DNA of 64,000 bases, from positions 288,415 to 352,414 of the forward strand of contig NZ_BAABRU010000007.1 of the NCBI RefSeq assembly GCF_039545135.1. Reading direction: 5' to 3'. The notes under the pieces are model-generated. The model did no database searches. It was not told the origin of the DNA and was given only the letters and a program-made list of their open reading frames with translations. Positions 8,777 to 18,316 of the stretch are shown piece after piece (positions within the stretch are counted from its first letter, which is position 1; each line of letters begins with the position of its first letter). This DNA is from Herpetosiphon gulosus (GTDB lineage: Bacteria > Chloroflexota > Chloroflexia > Chloroflexales > Herpetosiphonaceae). The translations under genes were made by a program, and so were the position numbers.

Positions 8777-9982
8777 TTATTCGCCAAGCTTCCAACGTTC
8801 GATAGTTGGCTGAGCCAAACGGCGCTTGAAATCGAGATACACGGCATTCGACCAGCCAAAGCCTGGCAATGAGCCATATTTGCCGCCCTCAACGTCGCCC
8901 GTTGGGTCAACCACATTGTATTTTTCCCACATGGCGTTGGTTCGCTCGAACACCGTTTCGTTGAGCGTACACCATGCCTGCATTACCTCCCGCGCTTGGG
9001 ATTGATAGCCATAGCGCAACAAACCCTCAACCACAATCCATTGCAATGGTGCCCAACCGTTGGGACTAGCCCATTGATAGCTGCTATGAGTTTTGAGGGT
9101 AGTCACCAAACCACCAACTCGCATAAATGTTGGTAACCATTGCTCAACCACCTGCGCCGCCTGAGCTTCGGTCGCCCAACCAGCCCACAAGGGGTAAAAT
9201 CCGGCCAATGAAGGGTTATCCAAGTCAGCTACTTCATTCAGATAGTTGTAATCGTAGAAAAAGCCACTGGTTGCATCCCAAAAAACTGCTTGCATGGTTT
9301 CGGCGCGTTGGGCTGCGCGGGTTTGCCATTGCTCGGCTGCCGCATGATCGTCACGCAAACGGGCGGCTTGGGCAAAATCGCACTCACGCAGATACAAAAT
9401 GCTATTCAAATCAACTGGCAGATGGCTCATCCATTGACCATTGCAGCGGGTTGAATGATCCCAGCCACTTTCACAACAGGCAAGGGTATCCAAATAATTA
9501 ATATCAAAATAGCGCGACAAACCGCGATGGACTTGGCGCTGATGCGGATGGGCGGTCGCCAGCCAAACACTGGCGTGCTCCTGCTCAGCCAGTGCCATCA
9601 TCCGCTGTAACCAAGCAGCGCTGTCAGGAGCGCCAGCGGCCTGTTTGGTCTGGTAAGCCAGCCAAATCAATTGGGTCCAGAAGGGTGGTTGGCTGCGCGA
9701 AAGAAAATAATAACGGCTGGCATTAGGAATCACCCCGAAGCGCTGGTAGAGATAGGCCATATTTTCGGCCATGCCCTCGATCGCTGCCTCATAGCGCGTG
9801 CCACCCAAACCCAGCGCAATAAAAAAACTATCCCAATAAAACATCTCTTGAAAGGTTGGGTCGTGGGTTGGCACCATAAACGTATGGGGCAAGCCAATTA
9901 AGGTTTTTTGATCTTCCGGCTGTTGACGAACAAGTTTGTCCCAATAAGCATCGATATACTGCGTGATTGCAGGCTGTCGCAT
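8777..9982 (-). CDS. Trehalase, glycoside hydrolase family 37
   Basis: Hydrolyses trehalose to two glucose molecules. Visible GH37 hallmarks: the first signature region FQEMFYWDSFF, the acid-bearing SGWDHSTR, the second signature QWASPNGWAPLQW, and the region MWEKYNV with the presumed catalytic base Glu. No signal peptide is seen, so it should act in the cytoplasm. The ATG at 9982 has AGGAAG upstream; a longer frame to 10042 lacks support. At 401 residues it is short beside E. coli enzymes (about 550) but holds all core motifs. It lies 1.6 kb from otsA-treS-otsB on the opposite strand, giving synthesis and breakdown in one locus. Confidence 0.9.
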   Translation of the reverse strand: MRQPAITQYIDAYWDKLVRQQPEDQKTLIGLPHTFMVPTHDPTFQEMFYWDSFFIALGLGGTRYEAAIEGMAENMAYLYQRFGVIPNASRYYFLSRSQPPFWTQLIWLAYQTKQAAGAPDSAAWLQRMMALAEQEHASVWLATAHPHQRQVHRGLSRYFDINYLDTLACCESGWDHSTRCNGQWMSHLPVDLNSILYLRECDFAQAARLRDDHAAAEQWQTRAAQRAETMQAVFWDATSGFFYDYNYLNEVADLDNPSLAGFYPLWAGWATEAQAAQVVEQWLPTFMRVGGLVTTLKTHSSYQWASPNGWAPLQWIVVEGLLRYGYQSQAREVMQAWCTLNETVFERTNAMWEKYNVVDPTGDVEGGKYGSLPGFGWSNAVYLDFKRRLAQPTIERWKLGE

Positions 9983-10134
9983 ACGCTTCCTGTTCTTTTT
10001 GACTTCTACCGTGTGCTGTAGTATGATCGCGATGCCGCACATACCACCGCGCTCGATTGTCCGTTCGGGGCGCGTTTGTATGTTAAGCTATGTTTGAACC
10101 ACGACGTTCAACTAACCCTTAGGAGGACTCAACC

Positions 10135-10386
10135 ATGGCTGCGCCCATTGACCGCGCACAAATTCTGGAGGCCTTGCGCACCGCCGATACGACGATTAGT
10201 TGTTATCTCGATCTTGAGTCGGGTAGTGTGATCAGCATTGATGACACGGCTGCCGACGCTGATACCGAAGCAAAGCGCAACGAAATTATGGAAGGCTATG
10301 GCGAACGGTTTCGCTATATCTCAGGTGGTCATCCCGGCGCTGATGATGCTGCGGTTCAAACGTGGCTGGACGGCGAAGGCTTATAA
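10135..10386 (+). CDS. Small acidic protein resembling UPF0158
   Basis: An 83-residue protein with a strong start (AGGAGG nine bases before the ATG). The pattern ISCYLDLESGSVISI, followed by an acidic spacer and RFRYI, resembles the start of the UPF0158 family (yYLdletGev...), whose members are usually about 150 residues. This one would be a short version lacking the C-terminal part. The protein is very acidic with no membrane segment. It is divergent from trehalase and followed by a clear terminator at 10487-10526, so it forms its own unit. Function unknown. Confidence 0.7.
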   Translation: MAAPIDRAQILEALRTADTTISCYLDLESGSVISIDDTAADADTEAKRNEIMEGYGERFRYISGGHPGADDAAVQTWLDGEGL

Positions 10387-10486
10387 CCCTTGCTGCCAAA
10401 GCCAATGACCCATCTATAACCCCAAATGCGTTTTCCAGTGCCTCGTGTTTCATTTGCGTGGATATGGCTGGAGCGATGGATACAAG

Positions 10487-10526
10487 AAGAACATAGAACA
10501 CGTTGGTTCTGTGTTCTTTGTTTTTT
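10487..10526 (+). terminator. Rho-independent terminator after the UPF0158-like gene
   Basis: AAGAACATAGAAC...GTTCTGTGTTCTT forms a 13-bp stem with one mismatch around a six-base loop, followed by TGTTTTTT. It lies 100 bp past the small gene and 59 bp before the HD-domain gene, isolating the two units. Confidence 0.8.
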
Positions 10527-10584
10527 AGCCCAAGCGCAAATTTGGTACAATCTTCTATTGGCAATTTGCTTTTAGGAGATCTCG

Positions 10585-11166
10585 ATGGTTAATAGGTATG
10601 CTGATGCTGAAGCTTTGCTCGCTGAGTGGGTGCAAAGCGAAAGTCTACGAAAACACTGCCTCGCGGTTTCTACCTCCATGCGTCATATGGCGCAACGTCA
10701 ACAGGCTGATGCCGAGCTTTGGGCAACGGTTGGCTTGATTCATGATCTCGATTATGAGCGTTTTCCGAATGCTGCCCAATCTCCTACTGCTGAACATCCC
10801 TCGGAAGCAGTTCGGGTGCTCCGTGAACTCGGTTGGAGCGAGGAGATTTGTCGGGCTATTTTATCACATGCCGATTATTGCCATGTTGAGCGGATTACGC
10901 CCATGGAAAAAACGCTCTATGCTGTCGATGAACTTTCGGGCTTTGTCACTGCTGTGGCCCTCGTGCGCCCCGACAAAAGCGTGCATAGCGTCGAAGTTAG
11001 TTCAGTCAAGAAGAAAATGAAGGATAAAGCCTTTGCCCGCGCCGTCAATCGCGAAGATATTATTCGTGGCGCACAAGAGCTGGATGTCCCGCTCGAAACC
11101 TTGATCGAAGAAGTGATCACGGCGTTGCGTGGCAATGCTGTGGCCTTAGGATTAAACGGAATTTAG
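10585..11166 (+). CDS. HD-domain phosphohydrolase-like protein
   Basis: A 193-residue soluble protein of the HD superfamily. The metal-binding His and Asp are visible: His near residue 24 in RKHCLAVS, the HD pair in LIHDLDYERFP (about 53-54), and LSHADY further on; the C-terminal helices contain KKKMKDKAFA. It resembles the stand-alone HDIG proteins of about 190 residues often annotated as hydrolases and has no attached sensor or synthetase domain. The start has TTAGGAG upstream. Substrate cannot be inferred; nucleotides or cyclic nucleotides are typical of the superfamily. Confidence 0.85.
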   Translation: MVNRYADAEALLAEWVQSESLRKHCLAVSTSMRHMAQRQQADAELWATVGLIHDLDYERFPNAAQSPTAEHPSEAVRVLRELGWSEEICRAILSHADYCHVERITPMEKTLYAVDELSGFVTAVALVRPDKSVHSVEVSSVKKKMKDKAFARAVNREDIIRGAQELDVPLETLIEEVITALRGNAVALGLNGI

Positions 11167-11185
11167 GCTATATCATACGGTTATG

Positions 11186-11290
11186 TCCCCTCACCCCCAG
11201 CCCCTCTCCCACAGCGGCGGGCGAGGGGCGCACTCCCGGGGCAGTTCCCCTCGGCTCGCATGCGGGAGAGGGTTTTAGGGGGTGAGGGCA
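11186..11290. repeat. Family-1 intergenic repeat, full copy
   Basis: Begins CCCTCACCCCCAGCCCCTC, has the core CGGCGGGCGAGGGGCGCACTC and the mirror half TTCCCCTCG...GCGGGAGAGGG, and ends GGGGGTGAGGGC. The ends are inverted copies, so the whole 105 bp can form a large cruciform. It is close in sequence to 3868-3980 and 21303-21397. The remaining 260 bp before otsA show no gene. Confidence 0.8.
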
Positions 11291-11554
11291 TTAATTTATA
11301 GCCTGATTGATCTTTGAACATCCATTAACATCTTTTACATTCTACTACCCCCTCACATTGCTGAATAGCGCTTCTGAATGAGCTAAATCGTTTATGTGGA
11401 GCATTTAATGCACGTATACTTTTGGCACTATCCCTGCTAAACAACCTATATACCTGCTCAACGTCGTGCTGGATTTGCCTGCAATGCCCATGTATTGCTG
11501 TGTATTGTGCTGTGGATTGATATTAAACTGTGTTTTTAAGGAGGATGGCAAATC

Positions 11555-13015
11555 ATGCAAGAGTTACCAAATCGACTGATGATTGTCTCGAATCGGCTGC
11601 CGATTTCAATTGCTGAACAAGCCGATGGTACACCTACCATCAAGCCCGCTTCGGGTGGCTTGGTTACTGCGCTCGACCCAATTTTGCGCCAAGCACGCGG
11701 AACCTGGATCGGCTGGTCGGGTACAAATGAGGCGGATCAAACGGTCGATCAATTACTCGAACATGCCACCAATTCGATTGGTTATAGCATGCATGCGATT
11801 CACCTGAGCCAAGAGGAACAGGAAAAATTTTATTTGGGCTTTTCGAATGAGATTATCTGGCCATTATTTCACGATTTGCAGTCGCGTTGTAATTTCGACC
11901 CGAACTATTGGACAACTTATGAGCAAGTTAATCGTAAATATGCTGAAACAATCGCCCAACATTATCGTGACGATACCTATATTTGGGTCCAAGATTACCA
12001 ATTAATTAATGTTGCTTGTGAGTTGCGCCAGCTCGGAATTGATGCCCATATTGGGTTCTTCTTGCATATTCCCTTCCCTCATATCGATATTTTCCTGAAA
12101 TTACCGTGGCGCGAGCAAATTCTGAATGGCTTGTTGGAATACGATTTACTAGGTTTTCAAACCAACCGCGATTTGAATAATTTTTTGATTTGTGTTGAGG
12201 CATTATTACCCGATGCAGAAATCGATCGCGCTGGTGAATATCCATTAATTCTGCATGCAGATCGCAATCCCACCAAAGTTGGCTTCTTCCCAATTAGCAT
12301 TGATCCACAAGAATTTCGCACAGCAGCGCATACCTCAAATGTTGATATTTTATATAGCCAGATTCGTGAGGCTTTTGCAGGACGTAAAATAATTCTTGGC
12401 GTTGATCGTTTAGATTATACCAAGGGCATTCCTGATCGCTTGCAAGCATTTAGTGCATTGCTTGAAACGTATCCTGAGTTACAGCAAAAAATTTCATTAA
12501 CTCAAGTAGTTGTGCCAAGCCGCGAAGATATTAGTGAATACGCCGATTTGAAGCAAACAATTCAGCAATTAGTTAGTGAAATTAATGGCAAATATACCAA
12601 AATCGGTTGGGTACCAATTCATTACATTTTTCGCTCCTTGCCGCGTGAAGAATTATTAGCCTATTATCGCGCTGCCCATGCTGCATTAATCACACCATTA
12701 AAGGATGGCATGAATCTTGTAGCAAAGGAATATGCGGTCTGTGGGCCTGATGATGGTGTACTGATCTTAAGTGAATTTGCAGGGGCAGCAATGCAACTAT
12801 CCGAACACTCATTGACGGTTAATCCATATGATATTAATGGCACAGCTCAAGCACTTTATAATGCAGTCACAATGCCACGCTTAGAACGAATTGAACATAT
12901 TAGCAAGCTCCGTCATTCGATCAATCAATATGATATTTATTGGTGGGTTGATACATTTTTACAAGCAGCGAATGTCAAGCGTTCGGGAACAATTGAACAA
13001 GCCTCAGGTCTATAA
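11555..13015 (+). CDS. otsA: Alpha,alpha-trehalose-phosphate synthase (GT20)
   Basis: Joins glucose from a nucleotide sugar to glucose 6-phosphate, giving trehalose 6-phosphate. The GT20 landmarks are all present: the early Arg in SNRLP, SGGLVTAL, FFLHIPFPHIDIF, GVDRLDYTKGIPDRL with donor-phosphate-binding Arg and Lys, and DGMNLVAKEY. Its 486 residues match the family. AAGGAGGA precedes the ATG. It is followed at 25 bp by treS and then otsB, whose product removes the phosphate. Some GT20 enzymes make glucosylglycerol phosphate instead, but the otsB and treS neighbours favour trehalose. The gene is richer in A/T-ending codons than the aroA region. Confidence 0.92.
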   Translation: MQELPNRLMIVSNRLPISIAEQADGTPTIKPASGGLVTALDPILRQARGTWIGWSGTNEADQTVDQLLEHATNSIGYSMHAIHLSQEEQEKFYLGFSNEIIWPLFHDLQSRCNFDPNYWTTYEQVNRKYAETIAQHYRDDTYIWVQDYQLINVACELRQLGIDAHIGFFLHIPFPHIDIFLKLPWREQILNGLLEYDLLGFQTNRDLNNFLICVEALLPDAEIDRAGEYPLILHADRNPTKVGFFPISIDPQEFRTAAHTSNVDILYSQIREAFAGRKIILGVDRLDYTKGIPDRLQAFSALLETYPELQQKISLTQVVVPSREDISEYADLKQTIQQLVSEINGKYTKIGWVPIHYIFRSLPREELLAYYRAAHAALITPLKDGMNLVAKEYAVCGPDDGVLILSEFAGAAMQLSEHSLTVNPYDINGTAQALYNAVTMPRLERIEHISKLRHSINQYDIYWWVDTFLQAANVKRSGTIEQASGL

Positions 13016-13040
13016 GTATGTATGCTACTAAAGGAGTTTT

Positions 13041-14687
13041 ATGCAAAACGATTGGTATAAAGATGCAATCTTTTACGAATTGCATGTACGAGCTTTTCAG
13101 GATAGCAATGGTGATGGCAATGGTGATTTTCGCGGTTTGATTTCGCGCTTAGATTATTTACAAAGTTTAGGCGTTGATTGTTTATGGTTATTGCCATTTT
13201 ATCCATCACCTGGCAAAGATGATGGTTATGATGTGGCAGATTATTGTAATGTACATCCTAGCTATGGCACGATGGAAGATGTTGTAACATTTTTCGAAGC
13301 AGCCCATTCACGCGGCTTGCGAGTAATGATCGACCTTGTAGTTAATCATACCTCGGATCAGCATCCCTGGTTTCAAGCAGCACGCCAACCTGATTCGCCT
13401 TATCGTGATTATTATGTTTGGAGTGATACAAATCAACGTTATCGCGATGCCCGGATTATTTTCACCGATACCGAACGCTCAAATTGGGCTTGGGATGAAG
13501 TCTCTAGTTCATATTATTGGCATCGTTTCTTCAGCCATCAACCTGATTTAAATTACGAAAATCCCGCCGTTTTGGAAGAAATGTACAATATTATGCGTTT
13601 TTGGCTCGATCGCGGGGTTGATGGATTTCGGGTTGATGCAGTGCCCTACTTAATCGAACGTGAAGGCACAAATTGCGAAAACTTGCCTGAAACCCATGCA
13701 ATTTTGCGCAAAATGCGTGAATTTGTTGATCAGCATTATCCGCATTGTGTACTACTAGCTGAAGCCAACCAATGGCCCGATGATGTACGCCATTATTTCG
13801 GCAATGATGATGAATTTCATATGGCCTTTAATTTTCCAGTGATGCCACGCATGTTTATGGCAGTTCGCAAGGAAGATAGTACGCCAATTATCGATATTGT
13901 ACGTCAAACGCCTAAAATTCCTGAAAACTGCCAATGGGCAACTTTTTTACGCAATCACGATGAACTAACCCTCGAAATGGTCACTGATGAAGAACGCGAT
14001 TATATGTACCGTGAATATGCAGCCGATCCACGCATGAAAATTAATATTGGGATTCGGCGACGTTTAGCACCCTTGATGGATAACGCTCGTCGCCGTATGG
14101 AATTGATGAATAGCATGCTGTTGAGTTTGCCAGGCTCGCCAATTATTTATTATGGCGATGAGATTGGTATGGGCGATAATATTTATCTTGGCGACCGCAA
14201 CGGCGTGCGTACTCCGATGCAATGGAATGGCGACCGCAATGCTGGTTTTTCGGCTGCCGATTTTGCCCGTTTGTATAGCCCAGTGATTATCGATCCAGTT
14301 TATGGCTATCAAGCGATCAATGTTGAAGCACAGGAGCGCGTGCAATCATCATTATTAAATTGGATGAAGCGCTTAATTCGGGTGCGTAAGCGTTATTCAG
14401 TCTTTGGGCGCGGCGATATTCAGATTCTCGAAACTCAAAATCGCAAAGTTTTAGCCTATTTGCGCAGTTACGCCGACCAAACAGTGCTGATCGTCAATAA
14501 TCTTTCGCGCTTTATCCAGCCAGTTGAGCTGGATTTGGCTGAGTTTGCAGGCATGCGCTTGGTAGAATTAATTGGTGAAACGCCATTTCCAACGATTGCA
14601 ACGACACCATATTTTCTCTCGCTAGCGCCGCATGGCTTTATCTGGTTCCGAATCGAAGGAGTGCGCCTTGCTCTCGACGACGCTTAA
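13041..14687 (+). CDS. treS: Trehalose synthase (maltose alpha-D-glucosyltransferase), GH13
   Basis: Isomerises maltose and trehalose by intramolecular glucosyl transfer. Begins [21 protein letters not shown] as TreS proteins do. The GH13 catalytic triad is visible: nucleophile Asp199 in [10 protein letters not shown], acid/base Glu241 in LLAEANQWP, and Asp307 in [24 protein letters not shown] is region I. At 548 residues it is a stand-alone TreS with no fused maltokinase. An AAGGAG site precedes the ATG, 25 bp after otsA. The end overlaps the otsB start by 20 bp. Together with otsAB it offers a second, glycogen/maltose-linked route to trehalose. Confidence 0.92.
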   Translation: MQNDWYKDAIFYELHVRAFQDSNGDGNGDFRGLISRLDYLQSLGVDCLWLLPFYPSPGKDDGYDVADYCNVHPSYGTMEDVVTFFEAAHSRGLRVMIDLVVNHTSDQHPWFQAARQPDSPYRDYYVWSDTNQRYRDARIIFTDTERSNWAWDEVSSSYYWHRFFSHQPDLNYENPAVLEEMYNIMRFWLDRGVDGFRVDAVPYLIEREGTNCENLPETHAILRKMREFVDQHYPHCVLLAEANQWPDDVRHYFGNDDEFHMAFNFPVMPRMFMAVRKEDSTPIIDIVRQTPKIPENCQWATFLRNHDELTLEMVTDEERDYMYREYAADPRMKINIGIRRRLAPLMDNARRRMELMNSMLLSLPGSPIIYYGDEIGMGDNIYLGDRNGVRTPMQWNGDRNAGFSAADFARLYSPVIIDPVYGYQAINVEAQERVQSSLLNWMKRLIRVRKRYSVFGRGDIQILETQNRKVLAYLRSYADQTVLIVNNLSRFIQPVELDLAEFAGMRLVELIGETPFPTIATTPYFLSLAPHGFIWFRIEGVRLALDDA

Positions 14688-15486
14688 ACAACGCTTGCAG
14701 CCACTTATTGCCGTGGAGCGCTTGGGATTAATCACCGATATCGATGGTACGATCAGCCGAATTGCCCCAACGCCTGATGGCGCAACGGTTGAGCCCTTAT
14801 GTCGGGCTGCCTTGGGTCAATTAACTGAGTATTTGCCCTTAGTTGCCGCCGTTTCTGGTCGGGCTGCCCGCGATGTCCAACGCATGCTGCAACTGCCAGC
14901 AATGCGCTATATCGGCAACCATGGCTTAGAAATCTGGGGCCACGATGGCGGGATGCTCGTGCCTGCTGCTCAACCATATAGCGCCGCCGTGCGCGAATTT
15001 GTGGTGGCGATGCAGCGCTACGAGTTGCCCGAGGGCGTGGTACTCGAATCCAAGGGCATCACGGCGACCTTGCACTATCGCTTAGCGACCGATCAAACGG
15101 CGGCTGAACTTTGGCTGCGCAAGGTTTTGGCCGAACTAGCCGCCGCCCACAATTTGATTATCACCGAAGGCTTGATGATTTTCGAGGTTCGCCCGCCCGT
15201 TGATTGGCATAAGGGCAGCGCGGTCGCTTGGCTGATCGAGGATCACAAACTTGAGGCAGCAATCTTTTTGGGCGATGATTTGACCGATGTTGATGGCTTT
15301 CGCTCGATTGCGGCAGCGCGTGAACAGGGTTGCCAAGCCTTGGCGATCGGCGTAATCAACCCTGAATCGCATCCATCAGTAGCTGAAACCGCCGATATTT
15401 GTATTAATGGTGTTGATGCAAGTGCTGAGGTTTTACAATGGATTCTTGAGCAGCGGTTGGCACGCACACATCCCGCTGGTAGCTAG
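14668..15486 (+). CDS. otsB: Trehalose-6-phosphate phosphatase (HAD superfamily)
   Basis: Dephosphorylates trehalose 6-phosphate to trehalose. HAD motif I is [10 protein letters not shown] (Asp24 nucleophile, Asp26); motif II is [11 protein letters not shown]; the OtsB-type YIGNHGLE follows; motif IV is [12 protein letters not shown]. The best start is the TTG at 14668, with AAGGAG six bases upstream, inside the last 20 bp of treS; no good ATG is available (an in-frame ATG at 14632 lies deep in treS without a ribosome site). 272 residues, typical. The low-efficiency TTG and overlap suggest tight coupling to treS translation. Confidence 0.9.
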   Translation: MLSTTLKQRLQPLIAVERLGLITDIDGTISRIAPTPDGATVEPLCRAALGQLTEYLPLVAAVSGRAARDVQRMLQLPAMRYIGNHGLEIWGHDGGMLVPAAQPYSAAVREFVVAMQRYELPEGVVLESKGITATLHYRLATDQTAAELWLRKVLAELAAAHNLIITEGLMIFEVRPPVDWHKGSAVAWLIEDHKLEAAIFLGDDLTDVDGFRSIAAAREQGCQALAIGVINPESHPSVAETADICINGVDASAEVLQWILEQRLARTHPAGS

Positions 15487-15496
15487 GACTTTTGGT

Positions 15497-15538
15497 ATAG
15501 CTGACATTGTTGACATCGCTCAACGTGTCAGCTATGGT
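15497..15538 (+). promoter_or_regulatory. Promoter with interleaved 10-bp inverted repeat upstream of the EcsC/TerB-like gene
   Basis: TTGACA at 15510-15515 and TATGGT at 15533-15538, 17 bp apart, form a sigma-70 promoter. ATAGCTGACA (15497-15506) and its perfect complement TGTCAGCTAT (15526-15535) bracket the -35 box and overlap the -10 box, as expected for a repressor operator; as RNA the same dyad could act as a terminator for otsB. Confidence 0.6.
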
Positions 15539-15568
15539 AATACCAAGAATGCCTATCAAGGAGATACC

Positions 15569-16645
15569 ATGAGTGAACCAGCCGAATCAAAACTACAAGA
15601 ATTCCAAAATCAATTAGTAAAGAAATTATTAGAGCTGTTTGATGTTGTAATTGCAGATCGACGATCTTATTATCAAAAAAATCCACATAAAATTCCAAGT
15701 AGACAAGAAGTTGGACAATTAATTAAAGCCTACAGTTATAAAAATGCAGCCATAACAGCAGGATTAAATCTTATTCCAGGACCGTGGGGATTATTAGCAA
15801 TTGTTCCTGAAATAGTTTTAATTATACGCAATCAGCTATCGATGATTTACGACATCGCTGCGGCTTATGAACAAGATAAAGTAATGAATAGAGAGTTACT
15901 AGCAGGTATTTTAGCATCGAGTTTAGGTGTAGGAACACTTGGATTAATAACTATTCGTGGCGGAACTGTTTTTGTTAAACGTGCTTCATTAAGAATATTT
16001 CAGCAAATTATAGCAATTCTAGGTGGAAAAATAACGCAACGGTTGATAAAACAACAAATCAGTAAATTTCTACCAGTTGTTGGGGCTATTTCTATGGCTG
16101 TTTGGTCGAAATATACAACCACCAGTATTGGCAAAAAAGCTACAGAGATTTTGAGAAAGAAAATTGAATTTAGCGATGAAGAAGTAACACAAGCAGAGGC
16201 TAAGGCAGATGATGTCGTCGAGGTAGTCATAGACATAGATCCAACCATCGACTCCGAGCTAGATCAAGTCAATCCTGATATAGATTCAAATGCTGCCCAG
16301 CCACTTGATCTTCTCAAAATTAAAGCAGTCATTAATCTGATGAAAACTGGTGACCAAATTACTCAACAAGATTTGGATTATGTTGATTCTATCATCCATG
16401 CCGCCGCTTTTGATACCGAAACACAGTATTATTTGAATGGATTGTTACAAACCAGCAATAAAATAGATCTTGATTATAGCTTGTTCAGTAACAATCCTAA
16501 TCATTCCCTAGAAATACTGCAATCGATGATTCAATTCGTGAAACAACGCGATTCAATCCACATCACTCAAAAAATGTATATCAAGCAAGTTGGTAAGCTT
16601 TTGGAATTCTCCGATGAGGATGTTGTTGAATTGCTTAATGCTTGA
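15569..16645 (+). CDS. EcsC-like / TerB-like membrane-associated protein
   Basis: A 358-residue protein starting at an ATG with AAGGAG upstream. The N-terminal half has a run of hydrophobic helices (about 50-75, AAITAGLNLIPGPWGLLAIVP, and about 110-135 and 165-185) resembling EcsC/DUF697-type proteins. A highly acidic linker (about 205-235) follows. The C-terminal 110 residues, ending IHITQKMYIKQVGKLLEFSDEDVVE, look like a TerB/tellurite-resistance-type helical domain, which often ends in this acidic signature. Clearly more AT-rich than otsB or aroA, so possibly acquired. TerB domains often occur in stress or phage-defence contexts, but no such genes flank this one. Function unknown. Confidence 0.5.
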   Translation: MSEPAESKLQEFQNQLVKKLLELFDVVIADRRSYYQKNPHKIPSRQEVGQLIKAYSYKNAAITAGLNLIPGPWGLLAIVPEIVLIIRNQLSMIYDIAAAYEQDKVMNRELLAGILASSLGVGTLGLITIRGGTVFVKRASLRIFQQIIAILGGKITQRLIKQQISKFLPVVGAISMAVWSKYTTTSIGKKATEILRKKIEFSDEEVTQAEAKADDVVEVVIDIDPTIDSELDQVNPDIDSNAAQPLDLLKIKAVINLMKTGDQITQQDLDYVDSIIHAAAFDTETQYYLNGLLQTSNKIDLDYSLFSNNPNHSLEILQSMIQFVKQRDSIHITQKMYIKQVGKLLEFSDEDVVELLNA

Positions 16646-16765
16646 TTTTAAGTATTTTTTTAGAATTACAGCTACTCATTAATAAAATTTTAAGATGATC
16701 GCACTATACTTGCTGGCAGCGTGAGCCAATCACGTGGGCTATTTTCTTCAGTTGAAGGAGCAAGT

Positions 16766-18154
16766 ATGCAGCGTAGGTTAACATGGCGTTGGTTGGGGTT
16801 GCTTAGTTTAGCACTAGGTTTGTTAATTCAAGCACCGGTTTCGGCTCAAACTCGCAACCCTCAACGAGCTAATTTAACGGTAACGGTCACCAATGTTGAT
16901 GGCAAGCCCGTGAGCAACGCTACGGTTTCAGTTGCTAGTTTGGGCTTAACTGCCACAACCGATGCGGCAGGTACTGCCCATTTTAGCCTAGCAACCAGCG
17001 AGAGCCAAGCAATCGAAGTAGCGGTTGATGCTCAGGGTCATCGCGCTTGGCGCTTACGCAATGCCCAGTTAATTCCCAATGACACGCTATTGGTTGATGC
17101 CCCACTCACGCTCGCCAATAAAGTCGTCGATCAACAACCTGAGATTATCGAGCTTCAGCCGCATCGTTTAACCAGCAACGTACTCCAAGAAGCTAGTTTA
17201 AATGATGCTGAATTGAATCAGATTATGGCGGGAACAAATACCACACCGCCAAGCACGATTCGGGTCTATCGCGTGAGCCTTGGGCGAATTGATACGGTCA
17301 ATTTCAAAACGTATGTTAAGCATGTCTTGCCCAATGAATGGGTAGCTGGCTGGCGGACTGAATCGTTGCGTTCTGGCGCGATGGCCTCGAAAACCTATGC
17401 TTGGTATCGCACGATGTACCCCAAATATCCGGGCAAAGGCTATGATACCAAGGATACGACCGCCGACCAAGTCTACAATCCCAATGTGTCGTATGCTAGC
17501 ACCAACGCAGCGGTTGATGATACATGGAACTATCGCTTGATCAAAAACAATGCGATTTTCCAAAGCCAATATTGTGCTGGCTCCTACAATGGCAGTCGCA
17601 CGTCCGGACAGTGTAGCCAAAATCATGGTTGGACAGTTGGCTTGTATATGAGCCAATGGGGTTCGAAATATCTGGCTGATAATGGCTCAACCTGGCGTTC
17701 AATCCTAACGTTCTACTATGATAACGTCACAATTGGCACGATCGCTGGTGGTACAACTCCTAGTTTGCCCGCTTGGCCTAGCTTGCGCAACGGCAGTTCG
17801 GGCAACGATGTTAAGGCTGCTCAGCATCTATTGCGTTCGCATGGCCATTCGCTGACTGCTGACGGAGCATTTGGCGCAGGCACCGAACAAGCTGTGCGTA
17901 ACTTCCAAAGTGCCAATGGCTTAACCGCCGATGGGATTATCGGCCCACAAACCTATGCCAAACTGATCAAAACCGTACAAAACGGCAGCAGCGGCGATGC
18001 AGTTCGGGCAATTCAAACATTATTAGGCCTAACGGTTGATGGGGCATTTGGCGCTGGCACGGAACAAGCAGTGCTTAATGTACAATCAACCTATGGCCTG
18101 ACCCGCGATGGAATTGTTGGGCCAATCACATGGCAAGCAGCTTTTGGCAAGTAA
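16766..18154 (+). CDS. Secreted SpoIID/LytB-like amidase-enhancer protein with two peptidoglycan-binding domains
   Basis: A 462-residue exported protein. A signal peptide (1-26, ending VSA) is followed by an Ig/CNA-B-like domain (about 33-120, VTNVDGKPVSNATVSVAS), a SpoIID-type domain (about 165-330) with the conserved Glu in VLPNEWVAGW followed by GAMASKTYAWY, and two PG_binding_1 repeats (about 345-400 and 410-462), each with DGAFGAGTEQAV. SpoIID proteins cleave denuded glycan strands. In this organism it more likely remodels the wall of filament septa or prey than acts in sporulation. GAAGGAG before the ATG fixes the start. Alone in its unit. Confidence 0.85.
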   Translation: MQRRLTWRWLGLLSLALGLLIQAPVSAQTRNPQRANLTVTVTNVDGKPVSNATVSVASLGLTATTDAAGTAHFSLATSESQAIEVAVDAQGHRAWRLRNAQLIPNDTLLVDAPLTLANKVVDQQPEIIELQPHRLTSNVLQEASLNDAELNQIMAGTNTTPPSTIRVYRVSLGRIDTVNFKTYVKHVLPNEWVAGWRTESLRSGAMASKTYAWYRTMYPKYPGKGYDTKDTTADQVYNPNVSYASTNAAVDDTWNYRLIKNNAIFQSQYCAGSYNGSRTSGQCSQNHGWTVGLYMSQWGSKYLADNGSTWRSILTFYYDNVTIGTIAGGTTPSLPAWPSLRNGSSGNDVKAAQHLLRSHGHSLTADGAFGAGTEQAVRNFQSANGLTADGIIGPQTYAKLIKTVQNGSSGDAVRAIQTLLGLTVDGAFGAGTEQAVLNVQSTYGLTRDGIVGPITWQAAFGK

Positions 18155-18183
18155 CCATTCAATCGCTTAATCAAGTTCAAGCC

Positions 18184-18209
18184 TGCGCCTGCCAATGTTG
18201 GTAGGCGCA
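18184..18209 (+). terminator. Terminator-like hairpin after the SpoIID-like gene
   Basis: TGCGCCTGCC and GGTAGGCGCA pair over 10 bp (one G-U) with a six-base loop, followed by TTCGTTT. It starts 30 bp after the stop codon. The T-run is imperfect. Confidence 0.55.
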
Positions 18210-18316
18210 TTCGTTTAAATCGCTTAATTTTATCAAGTTGTGACTTTGACTTATCGTGTCATGCAAAGTATGCTATGCGCAGTTTTACGCCCAGAGAGTC
18301 TAACAAGGACAACGCT

